64,000 nt of DNA from Anaerosolibacter carboniphilus (GCF_014205875.1 NZ_JACHEN010000005.1:62001-126000); one strand, 5' to 3'; shown: positions 1-8,750, counted from the first letter of the stretch. Notes: a model not told the origin generated them from the letters alone. Program-made: numbers and translations.

Positions 1-2815
1 GACAAAGCTTATCCGGTAAGTCAAAACCAATTTTAAAACCATAATCTGTAAAGTCCGAATGCTTGCAGCCGGGACACCTGTAATGGGCTGGCAGGGCATT
101 TACTTCCGTGATCCCCGTCATATATGCTACAACAGATGAACCTACGGAACCTCTAGATCCCACCAGATAACCATCTTCGTTTGATTTCCATACCAGTTTT
201 TGTGAGATGATGTACATTACGGAGAAACCATTTTTTATAATGGAATCCAATTCCTTATCTAGTCTTTGCTGAACAATTTCCGGCAATAGATCGCCATATA
301 GCTCATGGGCCTTCCCATAAGTGATGTCCTTAATAGTCTGCTCACAGCCCTCAATGTGGGGCGGACATTTTTCCGATGAAATGGGGCTAATCTGCTGGCA
401 CATATCTGATATCTTATTAGTATTTGTGACAACCACCTCATATGCCTTTTCAGCTCCTAAATAGGAAAATTCCTCCAGCATCTCCTCTGTGGTTCTTAGA
501 TATAAGGGCGCTTGATCATCTGCATCCTTAAAGCCCTGTCCTGCTTCCAGTATACGTCTGTATATCTCATCCTCAGGATCCAAAAAATGAACATCTCCCG
601 TTGCCACTACAGGCTTATTTAATTTCTCTCCCAGCGCTACAATCTTTCTGTTAATTTCCCTTAGATATTCTTTATTAGGCACCTGCTCTGTTCTTATTAA
701 ATAATCATTATTTCCTAAAGGCTGTATCTCCAGATAATCATATTCCTCTGCAATGGCCTCAATTTCCTCATCAGATTTTCCTAGAAGTATTGCCTGATAC
801 AGTTCCCCTTCACTGCAGGCACTTCCAAGTATCAAACCCTCGGAATACTTTTTATATATGCTTTTCAGTATACGGGGTCTTTTATGAAAATAATCTAAAC
901 TAGAGATAGACACTAATCTGTATAAATTCTTTAACCCCACATAATCCTTTGCAAATATGATTGCATGATAGGTTTTAAGTTTTTTATACTCCTGCTTCAA
1001 TGCCTCCTCATCAGAACCATATATATCTATTTCCTCAAGGGTTTTAGCTCCCCTCTCTTTAAGCATTTCAAGCATTATATGAAACACCTTAACTGTGGTA
1101 TCCACATCATCCAAAGCTCTATGTGCAACCTCTACTTTTATGCCAAGATTTTTAGCAATTCTTCCTAATTTATAGGATTTAAAATCCGGGAATAACTCCT
1201 TCGCTAGGGATAAGGTATCCACATATGTAAAGTCGAAGTCATAGCCTAAGACTTTGGCATTATGTTTTAAGAAGCCTATATCAAATCCTGCATTATGGGC
1301 AACCAAAACACTCCCCTTAATAAAGTCCAGCATTTTAGGAAATACCTTCTCTATGGTTTCTGCATCCTTTACCATATCATCCGTTATTTGGGTGACCTCC
1401 ACCACCTTTGATGGAATAGGCTTTTCAGGATTTACAAAACAACTGAATTTATCGATTACCTTACCGTCCTCAAATTTCATGATTCCTATTTCAGTAATTT
1501 TTTCAGTTACTGGTGAGAAGCCTGTCGTTTCCAAATCCAGCACACAATATGTAGTATCGATACTCTGCCCCTTGGGATTTGTTACAGATGGTTTTTTATC
1601 CGGTGCCAAATAGGCCTCCACTCCATATAAAACCTTCATGTCGGGATGATCTCTCCCTAAAAGCTTATGGGCTTCAGGAAAGGACTGCACCACTCCATGA
1701 TCGGTTATTGCAATGGATTTCATGCCCCAACTCATAGCTCTTTTGATCAAATCAGTGGCACTTGCCATAGCATCCATCCGACTCATTTGTGTATGCATGT
1801 GGAGTTCTACTCTCTTCACCGCTGCTCTGTCTGTCCTCTGAGCCTTCTTTATGCCTTCTATTTCTACGATTGTATTCGCAATCATCTCAACTTCTCCAGA
1901 AAACTTGCTGTAGCCTGCGTTTCCTGCAATCCTGACACCCTTAGCCTTTTTAAGCCTGGACAATATCTCTTCGTCTTCACCAGGCTTCAAGAAAGACTTA
2001 CAGGTCATGGAACTTGAGCCATCATACAAATCAAAGGAAACTAATGTCTTTCCACTTTTCAATTCCTTCGCTTCTATATTGGATATTTCACCCTCTAAAG
2101 CGATCTTACCCTCATCCGGTGTAATATCTGTAATTTTCATTATGGTATCTTTAATCTTACTACTTCTGCCTACTATCAAAAATGGATCGCGTTTTTTCCC
2201 ATCGGTCTCTGCTTTTGCTTCCTGCATTTTTACTCCAGATTCATTAGGCAATTTGTTCATATTATTGTTTGCTGTCTCTTTTACTTCTTGAATATACAAT
2301 AGTTCCTTTGCAAGGGTTTCCTCTTGCTGCCTTATTACTTCTTCACTGCTTACTTTATCAGAAAAATTTATTGTATATGCTGCGTCGTACAGTTTTTTTA
2401 TGGTCTCATGGATTTTTTTATCATAATTCATGCCTTTTAAAATGTCGGATACAGCGCCATTAAAGCTAAAATTTATGGTATCTTCATCCACTTCATATTC
2501 ACTATTACTCAGCAGTGCTTTTAAGGCAGGATATTTATTTTTCAGGGAAGATATAATACTTGGGAGTTCCTCTTCTACAGGCTTTTTATCTGTCTTATCG
2601 TCATACTTCACCGTAATCGTAGACTCATTTAAGCCAAATCTCTCTCTTATAAACTTATTGAGATGTTCAAATTCACTGATTTCAATATATTTATCAGCGC
2701 TAATTTTCATTTCAAGGGTTTTGTCTTTTTTGCTTAAGACCACCGATTCTACCATGGCAGTATTTATATTACCACTTATGATAGAATCACTAAAAATTTC
2801 ATTTACTCTTCTCAT
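1..2815 (-). CDS. polC: DNA polymerase III alpha subunit, PolC type (5' part; 3' end beyond the left edge)
   Basis: Replicative DNA polymerase of low-GC Gram-positives, acting at the fork with 3'-5' proofreading. About 938 codons are inside the window and the frame is open to base 1. Visible in order: an N-terminal region, an OB-fold segment, the first part of the PHP domain (VELHMHTQMS, AITDHG), the inserted DEDD exonuclease (VLDLETTGFSP, VAHNAGFDIGF, HRALDDVDTT), the rest of PHP (ATGDVHFLDPED), and the start of the polymerase domain with the zinc-site cysteines (YRCPGCKH, then DLPDKLC). The ATG at 2815 follows AGGAG about 16 nt and AAGG about 12 nt upstream. In many Firmicutes the gene upstream of polC is ispG; here it is accessory DNA. 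Certain as PolC; the exact start is less sure. Confidence 0.96.
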   Translation of the reverse strand, partial: MRRVNEIFSDSIISGNINTAMVESVVLSKKDKTLEMKISADKYIEISEFEHLNKFIRERFGLNESTITVKYDDKTDKKPVEEELPSIISSLKNKYPALKALLSNSEYEVDEDTINFSFNGAVSDILKGMNYDKKIHETIKKLYDAAYTINFSDKVSSEEVIRQQEETLAKELLYIQEVKETANNNMNKLPNESGVKMQEAKAETDGKKRDPFLIVGRSSKIKDTIMKITDITPDEGKIALEGEISNIEAKELKSGKTLVSFDLYDGSSSMTCKSFLKPGEDEEILSRLKKAKGVRIAGNAGYSKFSGEVEMIANTIVEIEGIKKAQRTDRAAVKRVELHMHTQMSRMDAMASATDLIKRAMSWGMKSIAITDHGVVQSFPEAHKLLGRDHPDMKVLYGVEAYLAPDKKPSVTNPKGQSIDTTYCVLDLETTGFSPVTEKITEIGIMKFEDGKVIDKFSCFVNPEKPIPSKVVEVTQITDDMVKDAETIEKVFPKMLDFIKGSVLVAHNAGFDIGFLKHNAKVLGYDFDFTYVDTLSLAKELFPDFKSYKLGRIAKNLGIKVEVAHRALDDVDTTVKVFHIMLEMLKERGAKTLEEIDIYGSDEEALKQEYKKLKTYHAIIFAKDYVGLKNLYRLVSISSLDYFHKRPRILKSIYKKYSEGLILGSACSEGELYQAILLGKSDEEIEAIAEEYDYLEIQPLGNNDYLIRTEQVPNKEYLREINRKIVALGEKLNKPVVATGDVHFLDPEDEIYRRILEAGQGFKDADDQAPLYLRTTEEMLEEFSYLGAEKAYEVVVTNTNKISDMCQQISPISSEKCPPHIEGCEQTIKDITYGKAHELYGDLLPEIVQQRLDKELDSIIKNGFSVMYIISQKLVWKSNEDGYLVGSRGSVGSSVVAYMTGITEVNALPAHYRCPGCKHSDFTDYGFKIGFDLPDKLC

Positions 2816-2993
2816 GTTGTCATCTAACCTTCTCCTAAAAATTTTCAGTATGTTACCATTATATAAGACAAGCTTATACTTTGTCATATACAAAAATAGG
2901 ATAGCATTATTTCTTTATTATATCACTATTTGGGGTAGTGGGAGCATCCATGGGCTTATCTATAGCAGGCGGGGTTCTTGGTAGTTGACAGGC

Positions 2994-3030
2994 GGAAAGA
3001 AAAAAGCGAGGTTATTTAACCCCGCATTGC
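2994..3030. repeat. 37-bp hairpin repeat, copy 1
   Basis: Matches 15479-15515 at 34 of 37 positions. The core gcgaggttatttaaccccgc folds into a GC-rich stem with a short loop after an A-rich run, so it may also work as a terminator. Two copies 12.5 kb apart in unrelated intergenic contexts suggest a dispersed element. Confidence 0.7.
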
Positions 3031-3102
3031 GTAAGCGTCAAATTAGTCCTTTCCAAAGTTAGTTGATTTTACAAGATTTTCACCATGAATCCCCTATTTC
3101 TT

Positions 3103-3345
3103 TTATTTTTTATCTACGTATTTTTCAACTTTATCTTTATATTTTTTCACCATCTGGGATTCTAACTCTTTCAGAAGCTCACGCTCAGCCTTCTTTTCTT
3201 TTTCAACTTTATCTTTGCCATCAATGTTATATTTTGCTTGGGCTAAGCCAAACGTCGCATAAGAATTGAATTTTTTACTTTAGAATCCTTATAAGCCCCA
3301 TTTATATGCAAAGTGATTTTTATCCAACGTTGTAATGTGTATAGG
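3103..3345 (-). pseudogene. Broken coding remnant, unknown family
   Basis: One minus-strand frame has a coding-like lysine/glutamate-rich amphipathic C-terminus (FGLAQAKYNIDGKDKVEK, then KAERELLKELESQMVKKYKD) ending in TAA at 3103. It is interrupted upstream by two in-frame TAA codons about 15 nt apart, and before them reads TTLDKNHFAYKWG. No start codon with a ribosome binding site is visible. It looks like a decayed gene next to a REP-like sequence. Function unknown. Confidence 0.35.
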
Positions 3346-3393
3346 CAAACGGAACCGTCCCTACTTGCTATATAAGAGAGAAATGCCCTACAA

Positions 3394-4086
3394 TCATCCC
3401 GAAAGCACTTTCTTATATATAAAAGCTATCGTTCCACTTTCAATTAATATAAAAATTCCTAACCCTATGAATATGATAGGAATAAAGACATGCTTATTCA
3501 TTTCAATGTTTTTCTGAACGAAAGGATATTCTGCTAACCTTAGACCAATAAAACACCATAGTCCTGTAAGAAGTATAAAGACTGCCACTGTTATCATGAT
3601 GTCAATAAAATTCATACTTGTAAAAAGAGGTATATAAATCCCTATATTATCTCCACCGTTAGCAATCGTTACGCTCGCTACTTTTAACACACTTGGATTA
3701 ACAAAGTCCTTCATAAAGGGTATTATATAGCTTTCTTGCATACTTGTTGATTCTTCAGGTTTGTTATTCTCATTATCTTCCGCTTCTTGCTGCTCTACAT
3801 TCGTCTTATCCATACTCTCTGTTTTGTGTTCAAAATATGCTTTTATACCTAAATATATCGGCACTATTCCAAGAAACCCTACATATTCACTTGGAATGAG
3901 CGATATACCTAGAGCACCAATTATACTTACCGCTGTTAGAACCCCGATTCCTAAATACTGCCCAACAATAATATGTCCTTTTTTCATAACATGATTTATT
4001 TGCGAGAAAAAAAGCATGAGTACAAATATGTCGTCTATATTGGTACTTACAAATGAAACAAAAGCCGTTATTACAGTACTTAACAA
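3394..4086 (-). CDS. cadD: CadD-like cadmium resistance transporter
   Basis: Predicted inner-membrane efflux protein of the CadD family, which exports cadmium. The 230 residues open with the family-like VSFVSTNIDDIFVLMLFFSQ, where the acidic NIDD pair lies in the first membrane helix. Several hydrophobic helices follow, with a long acidic cytoplasmic loop (residues about 90-120, rich in E, N and Q) in the middle. CadD proteins are usually near 205 residues and the loop accounts for the extra length. The start is a TTG placed 8 nt after GGGGGAGG. It lies close to arsenic genes, so the locus is broadly metal-resistance. Substrate specificity is inferred from family only. Confidence 0.8.
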   Translation of the reverse strand: MLSTVITAFVSFVSTNIDDIFVLMLFFSQINHVMKKGHIIVGQYLGIGVLTAVSIIGALGISLIPSEYVGFLGIVPIYLGIKAYFEHKTESMDKTNVEQQEAEDNENNKPEESTSMQESYIIPFMKDFVNPSVLKVASVTIANGGDNIGIYIPLFTSMNFIDIMITVAVFILLTGLWCFIGLRLAEYPFVQKNIEMNKHVFIPIIFIGLGIFILIESGTIAFIYKKVLSG

Positions 4087-4126
4087 TTACTTTTCCTCCC
4101 CCTTTATGATCTTTCAATCGATAAAG

Positions 4127-4648
4127 CTAAAATTTTAAATTATCTTTTTCAATCAAAGGATTTAACCAATCAGACAATCCTTCAAAAATATTTTTATCAC
4201 TTTCACTAGTATTGTATTCACTTTCCCAATGTCTACCTGTAGTATAATCTATATTAACTGTGTTGTAAGAATCAATAGTTAGCCGCTGATGCATGATTTG
4301 GTTTTTGGAACTACTATGAGTTATAAAGATTTGCATAAACGAATATGTCTTTCCTGTTATATTTTCAGAATCTCCCGGCATAAGATTTTTAAAACTAAAC
4401 TTTTTTGAGTATTTATAGTTGTCTAAGATGTTGATTACTTCATCAATATCATTTTTGTCATCTATTATAAGATCATACGAACTACCGAAACTTCCCTTCC
4501 GATAATGAGCATATATTCTAATTTCTTCTATATCCTCTATGCTTCCTATATTTGCAGCATCATTGAAGTTGATTGGTTGAGTAAAAAAAATGTAAAAACT
4601 AATTATGCTAATAGCAATAATTAAAACTATAATTATTTTCTTAGACAT
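4127..4648 (-). CDS. Unknown membrane-anchored extracytoplasmic protein
   Basis: About 173 residues, not recognised. It begins with a lysine pair and one hydrophobic segment (IIIVLIIAISIISFYIFF), so it is probably an N-terminally anchored protein facing outside. There is no lipobox cysteine. The rest is polar and rich in S, N, D and T. The ATG at 4648 is preferred to one seven codons upstream because GGGAGG lies 13 nt ahead of it and falls inside the longer version. It precedes cadD by about 40 bp in the same direction, so they may share a transcript. Function unknown. Confidence 0.7.
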   Translation of the reverse strand: MSKKIIIVLIIAISIISFYIFFTQPINFNDAANIGSIEDIEEIRIYAHYRKGSFGSSYDLIIDDKNDIDEVINILDNYKYSKKFSFKNLMPGDSENITGKTYSFMQIFITHSSSKNQIMHQRLTIDSYNTVNIDYTTGRHWESEYNTSESDKNIFEGLSDWLNPLIEKDNLKF

Positions 4649-4698
4649 TATTATTAACCAACCTCCCATCCATAGTAGATATTACATTCATATCTATA

Positions 4699-5575
4699 CA
4701 AGACACGGGGACGTTTCGTTCGTCTTCTTTTTTCAAGTAAAGTATTCTACTTATTCTATTTTATAGCCTTTTCAATAATCGTTTTTCCTACCCCTAGTAC
4801 TCTTCCTAACTGTCTTATACTAGCCCCTGTTCTTTGATATATCTCTTTAATTATTTTATTTCTTTCTTCACTGCCCATCTCTAATAATGCATCTATATGT
4901 ATCTCTGTTTCAAAGATTTTTCTAAGTCTTGCATCGGTATATTTTTGAGTAGTCCTGTATTCTAGGAATTCCTCTTTTGTAGAAGCATTCATAAACTCTT
5001 CAAAGTCGGTGTCCTTTTCAAAATATGCTTTGACTAGTTGATCATCCACGAAAGCTTCTTGTCTGTTATATGCCAGGATATACTGCTGATAACTGCTCCA
5101 TGGATAATCCTTAGCATGATTTGTGATTTTAGCTTTTACTGGGTTTTGATGAATATACCTTAATACATTTATTAAATATTCCTCTGTTTCAACGACTTCG
5201 CTCATATACCGATTTTGGAATAAGTGTCCTGTTCTTTCATGTTTGTTATTATGCCACTGAACGTAACCTACAGTAATACGCTTAATGCTTATGCCGATCT
5301 CCTCCTGCTCACCTATCAATAGGTGTACATGATTATCCATGAGACAATATCCGTAAAGTTTAAATCCAGCAGTTTTCCTTGCCTTGAGTAGCTTCTCTAT
5401 AAATTTCATTCTGTCTTCATCATCTAAAAAGATATTTCTTTTGTCTATCCCCCGAAGCATGATATGATAGATTCCAGTTTTACTTCTTACCCTTGCTATC
5501 CTTGCCATGCTATCCCCCCTGTCTCAGAATATCATAAGAATATCGCTCAGACAATCGAAACGTCCCCGTGTCTTG
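4699..5575. mobile_element. REP-associated transposase unit with 20-bp inverted repeats
   Basis: The transposase gene sits inside a perfect 20-bp inverted repeat: caagacacggggacgtttcg at 4699-4718 and its reverse complement at 5556-5575. GC-rich flanks of this kind are typical of RAYT (Y1 transposase) units in clostridia. The related caaacggaaccgtccc at about 3343 may be a solitary relic of another unit. Confidence 0.8.
4756..5508 (-). CDS. REP-associated Y1 transposase (IS200-like fold, RAYT)
   Basis: Single-strand DNA transposase of the Y1 HUH superfamily, thought to cut REP-like hairpins with a tyrosine. The 250 residues start ARIARVRSKTGIYHIMLRG, then give the metal-binding HUH motif DNHVHLLI near residue 58, and GHLFQNRYMSEVVE and YIHQNPVKA near 95-125, all typical of the family. 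The C-terminal part resembles a small helix-turn-helix (GASIRQLGRVLGVGKTIIEK). No frameshift is seen, so it may be active. It is enclosed by a perfect 20-bp inverted repeat. Confidence 0.93.
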   Translation of the reverse strand: MARIARVRSKTGIYHIMLRGIDKRNIFLDDEDRMKFIEKLLKARKTAGFKLYGYCLMDNHVHLLIGEQEEIGISIKRITVGYVQWHNNKHERTGHLFQNRYMSEVVETEEYLINVLRYIHQNPVKAKITNHAKDYPWSSYQQYILAYNRQEAFVDDQLVKAYFEKDTDFEEFMNASTKEEFLEYRTTQKYTDARLRKIFETEIHIDALLEMGSEERNKIIKEIYQRTGASIRQLGRVLGVGKTIIEKAIK

Positions 5576-5620
5576 AACTTATATATCATTTGCATAAAAA
5601 ATAAAAAAATTTAAAATACT

Positions 5621-5635
5621 ATTGCAACATGCAAT
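5621..5635. promoter_or_regulatory. Palindromic operator of the MarR-type regulator
   Basis: attgcaacatgcaat is a perfect inverted repeat (TTGCA, 3-nt spacer with its centre at aca, TGCAA), the classic MarR half-site arrangement. It lies about 35 bp upstream of the marR start, so autoregulation is likely. Confidence 0.65.
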
Positions 5636-5669
5636 TATTTTATATTACAATTATATTGAGGTGATACAC

Positions 5670-6113
5670 ATGACAAATACAAATAACAGTCAGCAACTTA
5701 GAGAACTTGTTAAAACCCTGGTTAGAAATCTGGGTGTCCTAGAAAAAAGTGAAGCTTCCTGCTGCGGCATAACCCTTGGCCAATGTCATGCTATCGTTGA
5801 GATTGGCAGTAGAAAAACGATCTCATTAAATGAACTGGCTGAATTGCTCAATTTAGACAATAGTACCATGAGTAGAACTGTAAATAATCTAGTTAATCAA
5901 AATCTCGTTGAAAGAGAAATAGATCCAAGTGATAGGAGGTATGTGAAAATAAAACTAACAAAGGAAGGTGAAGCATCTTTTCATTCTATTGAAGAGAGTA
6001 TGACACAATATTTTGAAACTGTTCTTGCGTCCATAGCCGATGATAAAAGGGATCAGGTGATTGAAAGTCTTCAGTTATTGGTTAAAGCTATAAAAAATAA
6101 TAAATGTTGTTAA
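5670..6113 (+). CDS. MarR-family transcriptional regulator of the arsM unit
   Basis: About 147 residues with a winged helix (SLNELAELLNLDNSTMSRTVNNLV, wing DRRYVKIKLT). The N-terminal part carries a cysteine cluster (SEASCCGITLGQCHAI) and the protein ends KCC; these thiols could sense As(III) or another thiophile, which is inference. The ATG at 5670 is chosen because GAGGTGAT precedes it; a longer reading frame to 5622 would run through the operator. It overlaps the upstream end of the arsM leader and is probably co-transcribed with arsM and the acetyltransferase. Confidence 0.85.
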   Translation: MTNTNNSQQLRELVKTLVRNLGVLEKSEASCCGITLGQCHAIVEIGSRKTISLNELAELLNLDNSTMSRTVNNLVNQNLVEREIDPSDRRYVKIKLTKEGEASFHSIEESMTQYFETVLASIADDKRDQVIESLQLLVKAIKNNKCC

Positions 6114-6130
6114 GGGAAAGGGGTTATATT

Positions 6131-6952
6131 ATGAACTTTGATGTTAAACAGAAAGTAAGGGATTACTACGGTGGTATTGCAAGTCAAGTGAAATCAACAA
6201 GTAGCAGCGGGTGTGGATGCAATGCCTCATGTTGTGGAGATGTTAGTAATAGCTCTCTCATTTATAACAGCGAACAGCTAAAGAACTTGCCTAAAGAGGC
6301 TGTCGCTGCATCCTTGGGCTGTGCAGATCCAGTAATATTTGCCGATATAAAAGAAGGCGAAACAGTTTTAGACCTAGGAAGCGGCGGTGGTATTGATGTC
6401 TTGGTGGCCTCAAGATATGTAGGAGCGACCGGGAAAGTCTATGGTCTTGATATGACTGATGAAATGCTTGAGCTGGCAAATCAAAATAAGACAAAGATGG
6501 GTGCTACCAATGTAGAGTTTATCAAAGGATTTATCGAAGAAATTCCACTAAATAATGAAGCCGTTGATTGTATTCTATCCAATTGCGTCATTAACCTATC
6601 GGAAGATAAAGAAAGAGCATTAACTGAAGCCCATCGTGTACTAAAAGCAGGTGGACGACTAGCAATCGCTGATATCGTAAATCTAACAGATGTACCAGAT
6701 CATGTACGAAAAAGTGCTGAGTTATGGGCTGGATGTATTGCCGGAACCCTTAAAGTCGGTGAATACAAAGAGATTTTAGAAAAAGTAGGCTTTACAAATG
6801 TAGAAATCGAGCCTGTCCATGTCTATACAAAGAGCGTAATAGAAAGTCTCGCCAATCAAAAAGATACAAATCTAGCAGATATCCTTGCCCAGACTGATAT
6901 TGAAATTCTAGATGGCGCTTTTGCAGGGGCATACATTAAGGCTTACAAGTAG
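6131..6952 (+). CDS. arsM: Arsenite S-adenosylmethionine methyltransferase ArsM
   Basis: Methylates trivalent arsenic with SAM to give methylated, partly volatile species. The 273 residues begin NFDVKQKVRDYYGGIA, the usual ArsM N-terminus. They then show a cysteine-rich patch (GCGCNASCCGD), the SAM site VLDLGSGGGIDVLVA, YGLDMTDEMLELA, and the arsenic-binding cysteines SLGCADP, SNCVINLS and WAGCIAG. The ATG at 6131 follows a strong AAAGGGG. It starts just after marR and is followed 11 bp later by the acetyltransferase, so marR-arsM-arsN form an operon. Confidence 0.93.
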   Translation: MNFDVKQKVRDYYGGIASQVKSTSSSGCGCNASCCGDVSNSSLIYNSEQLKNLPKEAVAASLGCADPVIFADIKEGETVLDLGSGGGIDVLVASRYVGATGKVYGLDMTDEMLELANQNKTKMGATNVEFIKGFIEEIPLNNEAVDCILSNCVINLSEDKERALTEAHRVLKAGGRLAIADIVNLTDVPDHVRKSAELWAGCIAGTLKVGEYKEILEKVGFTNVEIEPVHVYTKSVIESLANQKDTNLADILAQTDIEILDGAFAGAYIKAYK

Positions 6953-6963
6953 GGGGTTATCTT

Positions 6964-7458
6964 ATGAACTTCACAACTAGGTTTGCAACCACTGATGATG
7001 TTCCAGCTATTCGAGAAATTTATAATCAAGGAATTGAGGATCGAATCGCTACCTTAGAAACCAGATTGCGAACAGACGAAGATATGAAAGAATGGCTATT
7101 GAATAGAAGCGACCAGCATAAGGTATTGATAGTACAGGATGACACTGAAACTATCCACGGATGGGCATCCTTAAATGTGTTTAATTCAAGATGCTGTTAC
7201 AGCGGTGTTGTCGATATTTCCGTATATATTCGTAGAGATATGCGCGGAAAAGGATTGGGAAAGATTCTTCTACAAAACCTTATTGGCGTAGCGAAGGAAC
7301 AGGGTTTTCACAAACTGGTTTTAAGCACCTTTAAATTTAATGAAGCAGGTCAGCACCTGTATAAATCTGTAGGCTTTAGGGAAGTGGGTACCTATATTCA
7401 GCAAGGTATCTTAGATGGCAAGTGGATTGATGTAACGATTATGGAGAGACTTCTTTAG
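6964..7458 (+). CDS. arsN: GNAT N-acetyltransferase, ArsN1-like
   Basis: 164-residue acetyl-CoA dependent acetyltransferase of the phosphinothricin acetyltransferase group. Motifs: RFATTDDVPAIREIYNQGI at the start, GVVDISVYIRRDMRGKGLGK (acetyl-CoA loop) near 85-104, and HLYKSVGFREVGTY near 130. In arsenic clusters such proteins acetylate the amino group of arsinothricin, an arsenic-containing antibiotic. That role here is inferred from its place 11 bp after arsM. It could instead act on another amino acid analogue. A shared terminator at 7490-7518 follows. Confidence 0.82.
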   Translation: MNFTTRFATTDDVPAIREIYNQGIEDRIATLETRLRTDEDMKEWLLNRSDQHKVLIVQDDTETIHGWASLNVFNSRCCYSGVVDISVYIRRDMRGKGLGKILLQNLIGVAKEQGFHKLVLSTFKFNEAGQHLYKSVGFREVGTYIQQGILDGKWIDVTIMERLL

Positions 7459-7489
7459 CCTAAATAAGTTCATTATTTAATCAAACTCA

Positions 7490-7518
7490 AAAATGGGAAC
7501 CCAAAGGATTCCCATTTT
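7490..7518. terminator. Bidirectional terminator between arsN and arsC
   Basis: aaaatgggaa and ttcccatttt form a 10-bp stem with a 9-nt loop, with A-runs and T-runs on both sides. It sits between convergent genes. Confidence 0.85.
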
Positions 7519-7920
7519 CTATAACTCACCTTTTTTTACTCTTTCAATTAAGTCTTCTACCTTTGACTTGATGATATCCCTTGTTTCTCTAAATCCTTCA
7601 ATAGGTCCACCGGAAGGATCTGTTAAACCCCAATCTTCTTCATGCTTACATGGCACAAATGGGCAAACAACGCCACATCCCATGGTAACCAATATGTCGA
7701 TTTCTTCAGGAATATCTGTCAACAGCTTAGGATAATGCTCACTCATATCCACCTCTGCTTCTTCCATCACCTGAACTGCTAAGGGCTTTACTTCATGGTA
7801 TTCCTCCGTCCCTGCAGAGTAAACTTCTAAAACATCGGACCCTAAATGTTTTGCCCAACCTTCTGCCATCTGAGAACGGCAAGAATTATGAATACATACA
7901 AATGCTACTTTCTTTTTCAT
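7519..7920 (-). CDS. arsC: Thioredoxin-coupled arsenate reductase ArsC
   Basis: Reduces arsenate to arsenite using thioredoxin. It has the low-molecular-weight phosphatase fold. The 133 residues show the P-loop CIHNSCRS (CX5R) at residues 9-16, the resolving-cysteine region MGCGVVCPFVPCKHEEDWGL near 78-97, and DPSGGPIEGFRETRD near 100. All catalytic cysteines are present. AAGGAGG lies 7 nt before the ATG. It is the last gene of the minus-strand operon led by the ArsR at 9479-9814. Confidence 0.95.
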   Translation of the reverse strand: MKKKVAFVCIHNSCRSQMAEGWAKHLGSDVLEVYSAGTEEYHEVKPLAVQVMEEAEVDMSEHYPKLLTDIPEEIDILVTMGCGVVCPFVPCKHEEDWGLTDPSGGPIEGFRETRDIIKSKVEDLIERVKKGEL

Positions 7921-7960
7921 GTTGAATCCTCCTTATTTGTCTTCTAGACTATTATATTTT

Positions 7961-8296
7961 CTATAGAAATGTAGCTAGAATAAATGCACCGATTGCTCCT
8001 CCTAGGATTGAAGAAACAACTGTAGGCATAGCTTTTCTTAAACTTGCACCAGAATATTTAGCTCCAGCCAATAGGCCTACGCCTGCTGCCCAGGCCATAT
8101 CCACCCAAGCGCCTCCACTCTGATGAATCATCCCTATCCCGTGATTTAATGTCCAGACTGTCCCTACAATAAATCCTGCTGCCATCCATCCGCCGATAGC
8201 ACCCCAGGTTTCTACCATCTTTCCCCAACACAAACTAACTAAAAAAGGAAAAATAAATGCACCTGCAAACGTTGAAATCATCAGTCCTACCGTCAC
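7961..8296 (-). CDS. Small membrane protein of the ars cluster, paralogue B
   Basis: 111 residues with about three membrane helices. It is a clear paralogue of the adjacent 8325-8702 gene: both have WGK followed by a glycine-rich helix, a WxLNHxIGxxH stretch, and GGAWVDMAWAAGV or GAWVDMALAIGV. The starting GTG at 8296 follows GGGAG by 8 nt. Function not known. The pair lies between arsC and a phosphoesterase under an ArsR regulator, so it may be a two-component membrane complex linked to arsenic or thiol metabolism; that is inference. Confidence 0.75.
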   Translation of the reverse strand: MTVGLMISTFAGAFIFPFLVSLCWGKMVETWGAIGGWMAAGFIVGTVWTLNHGIGMIHQSGGAWVDMAWAAGVGLLAGAKYSGASLRKAMPTVVSSILGGAIGAFILATFL

Positions 8297-8324
8297 GTTT
8301 ATTGCTCCCTTCCATATCGATAAA

Positions 8325-8702
8325 CTAAGCTTTTTTACCTTCTTGCTTTTCTTTCTCTATATCCTTTTGAATGATCGCTGCCATAATTCCACCAGCAATC
8401 CCTCCAAGGATTACAATCACAAGAGTAGGAATTGATTCTATCAGTGGTGTAATGGAGCCTGCGGAGAATACTGGTCTCAATGTACCACAAACGCCGATGG
8501 CTAAGGCCATATCCACCCATGCACCCTCCTCGGGATTGTGGAGTATGCCAATATGGTGATTTAAGAACCACATAGTACCAATAATAATGAGAGCTGCTAC
8601 CCAGCCACCTGCAATACCATAGCTTTCAGCGAACTTTCCCCATACACTCATAACGAAAATGCCTGCGATGCTGCCACCAATCATTGTTCGGATGTTTTTC
8701 AT
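8325..8702 (-). CDS. Small membrane protein of the ars cluster, paralogue A
   Basis: 125 residues, about three membrane helices and a charged lysine/glutamate-rich C-terminal tail (KDIEKEKQEGKKA). It is homologous along most of its length to the next gene (7961-8296), sharing an NHHIGILH histidine/asparagine stretch and GAWVDMALAIGV. GAGGTGG precedes the ATG. The polar histidines between membrane helices could bind a ligand or ion. No named family is recognised. It could substitute for a transporter in this operon, which has no ArsB or Acr3 in the window, but there is no direct support. Confidence 0.75.
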   Translation of the reverse strand: MKNIRTMIGGSIAGIFVMSVWGKFAESYGIAGGWVAALIIIGTMWFLNHHIGILHNPEEGAWVDMALAIGVCGTLRPVFSAGSITPLIESIPTLVIVILGGIAGGIMAAIIQKDIEKEKQEGKKA

Positions 8703-8750
8703 ACTGCCACCTCTTCAAATAAGTATGCTATCTCGTTGAACAACCTACAC

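Larger units (their letters stand above)
2816..3393. other. Degraded intergenic region upstream of polC
   Basis: No intact gene. It holds a hairpin repeat (2994-3030), a broken minus-strand coding remnant (3103-3345) and a REP-like sequence, caaacggaaccgtccc, near 3343-3358. A plus-strand frame ending near 2988 reads like a hydrophobic C-terminus (GVVGASMGLSIAGGVLGS) but has no start. The tract looks like a scarred insertion zone. Confidence 0.5.

Noticed and set aside
2430..2984. Plus-strand 184-codon ORF
   Set aside because: It is a shadow of polC for most of its length; composition is that of reverse-complemented coding DNA.
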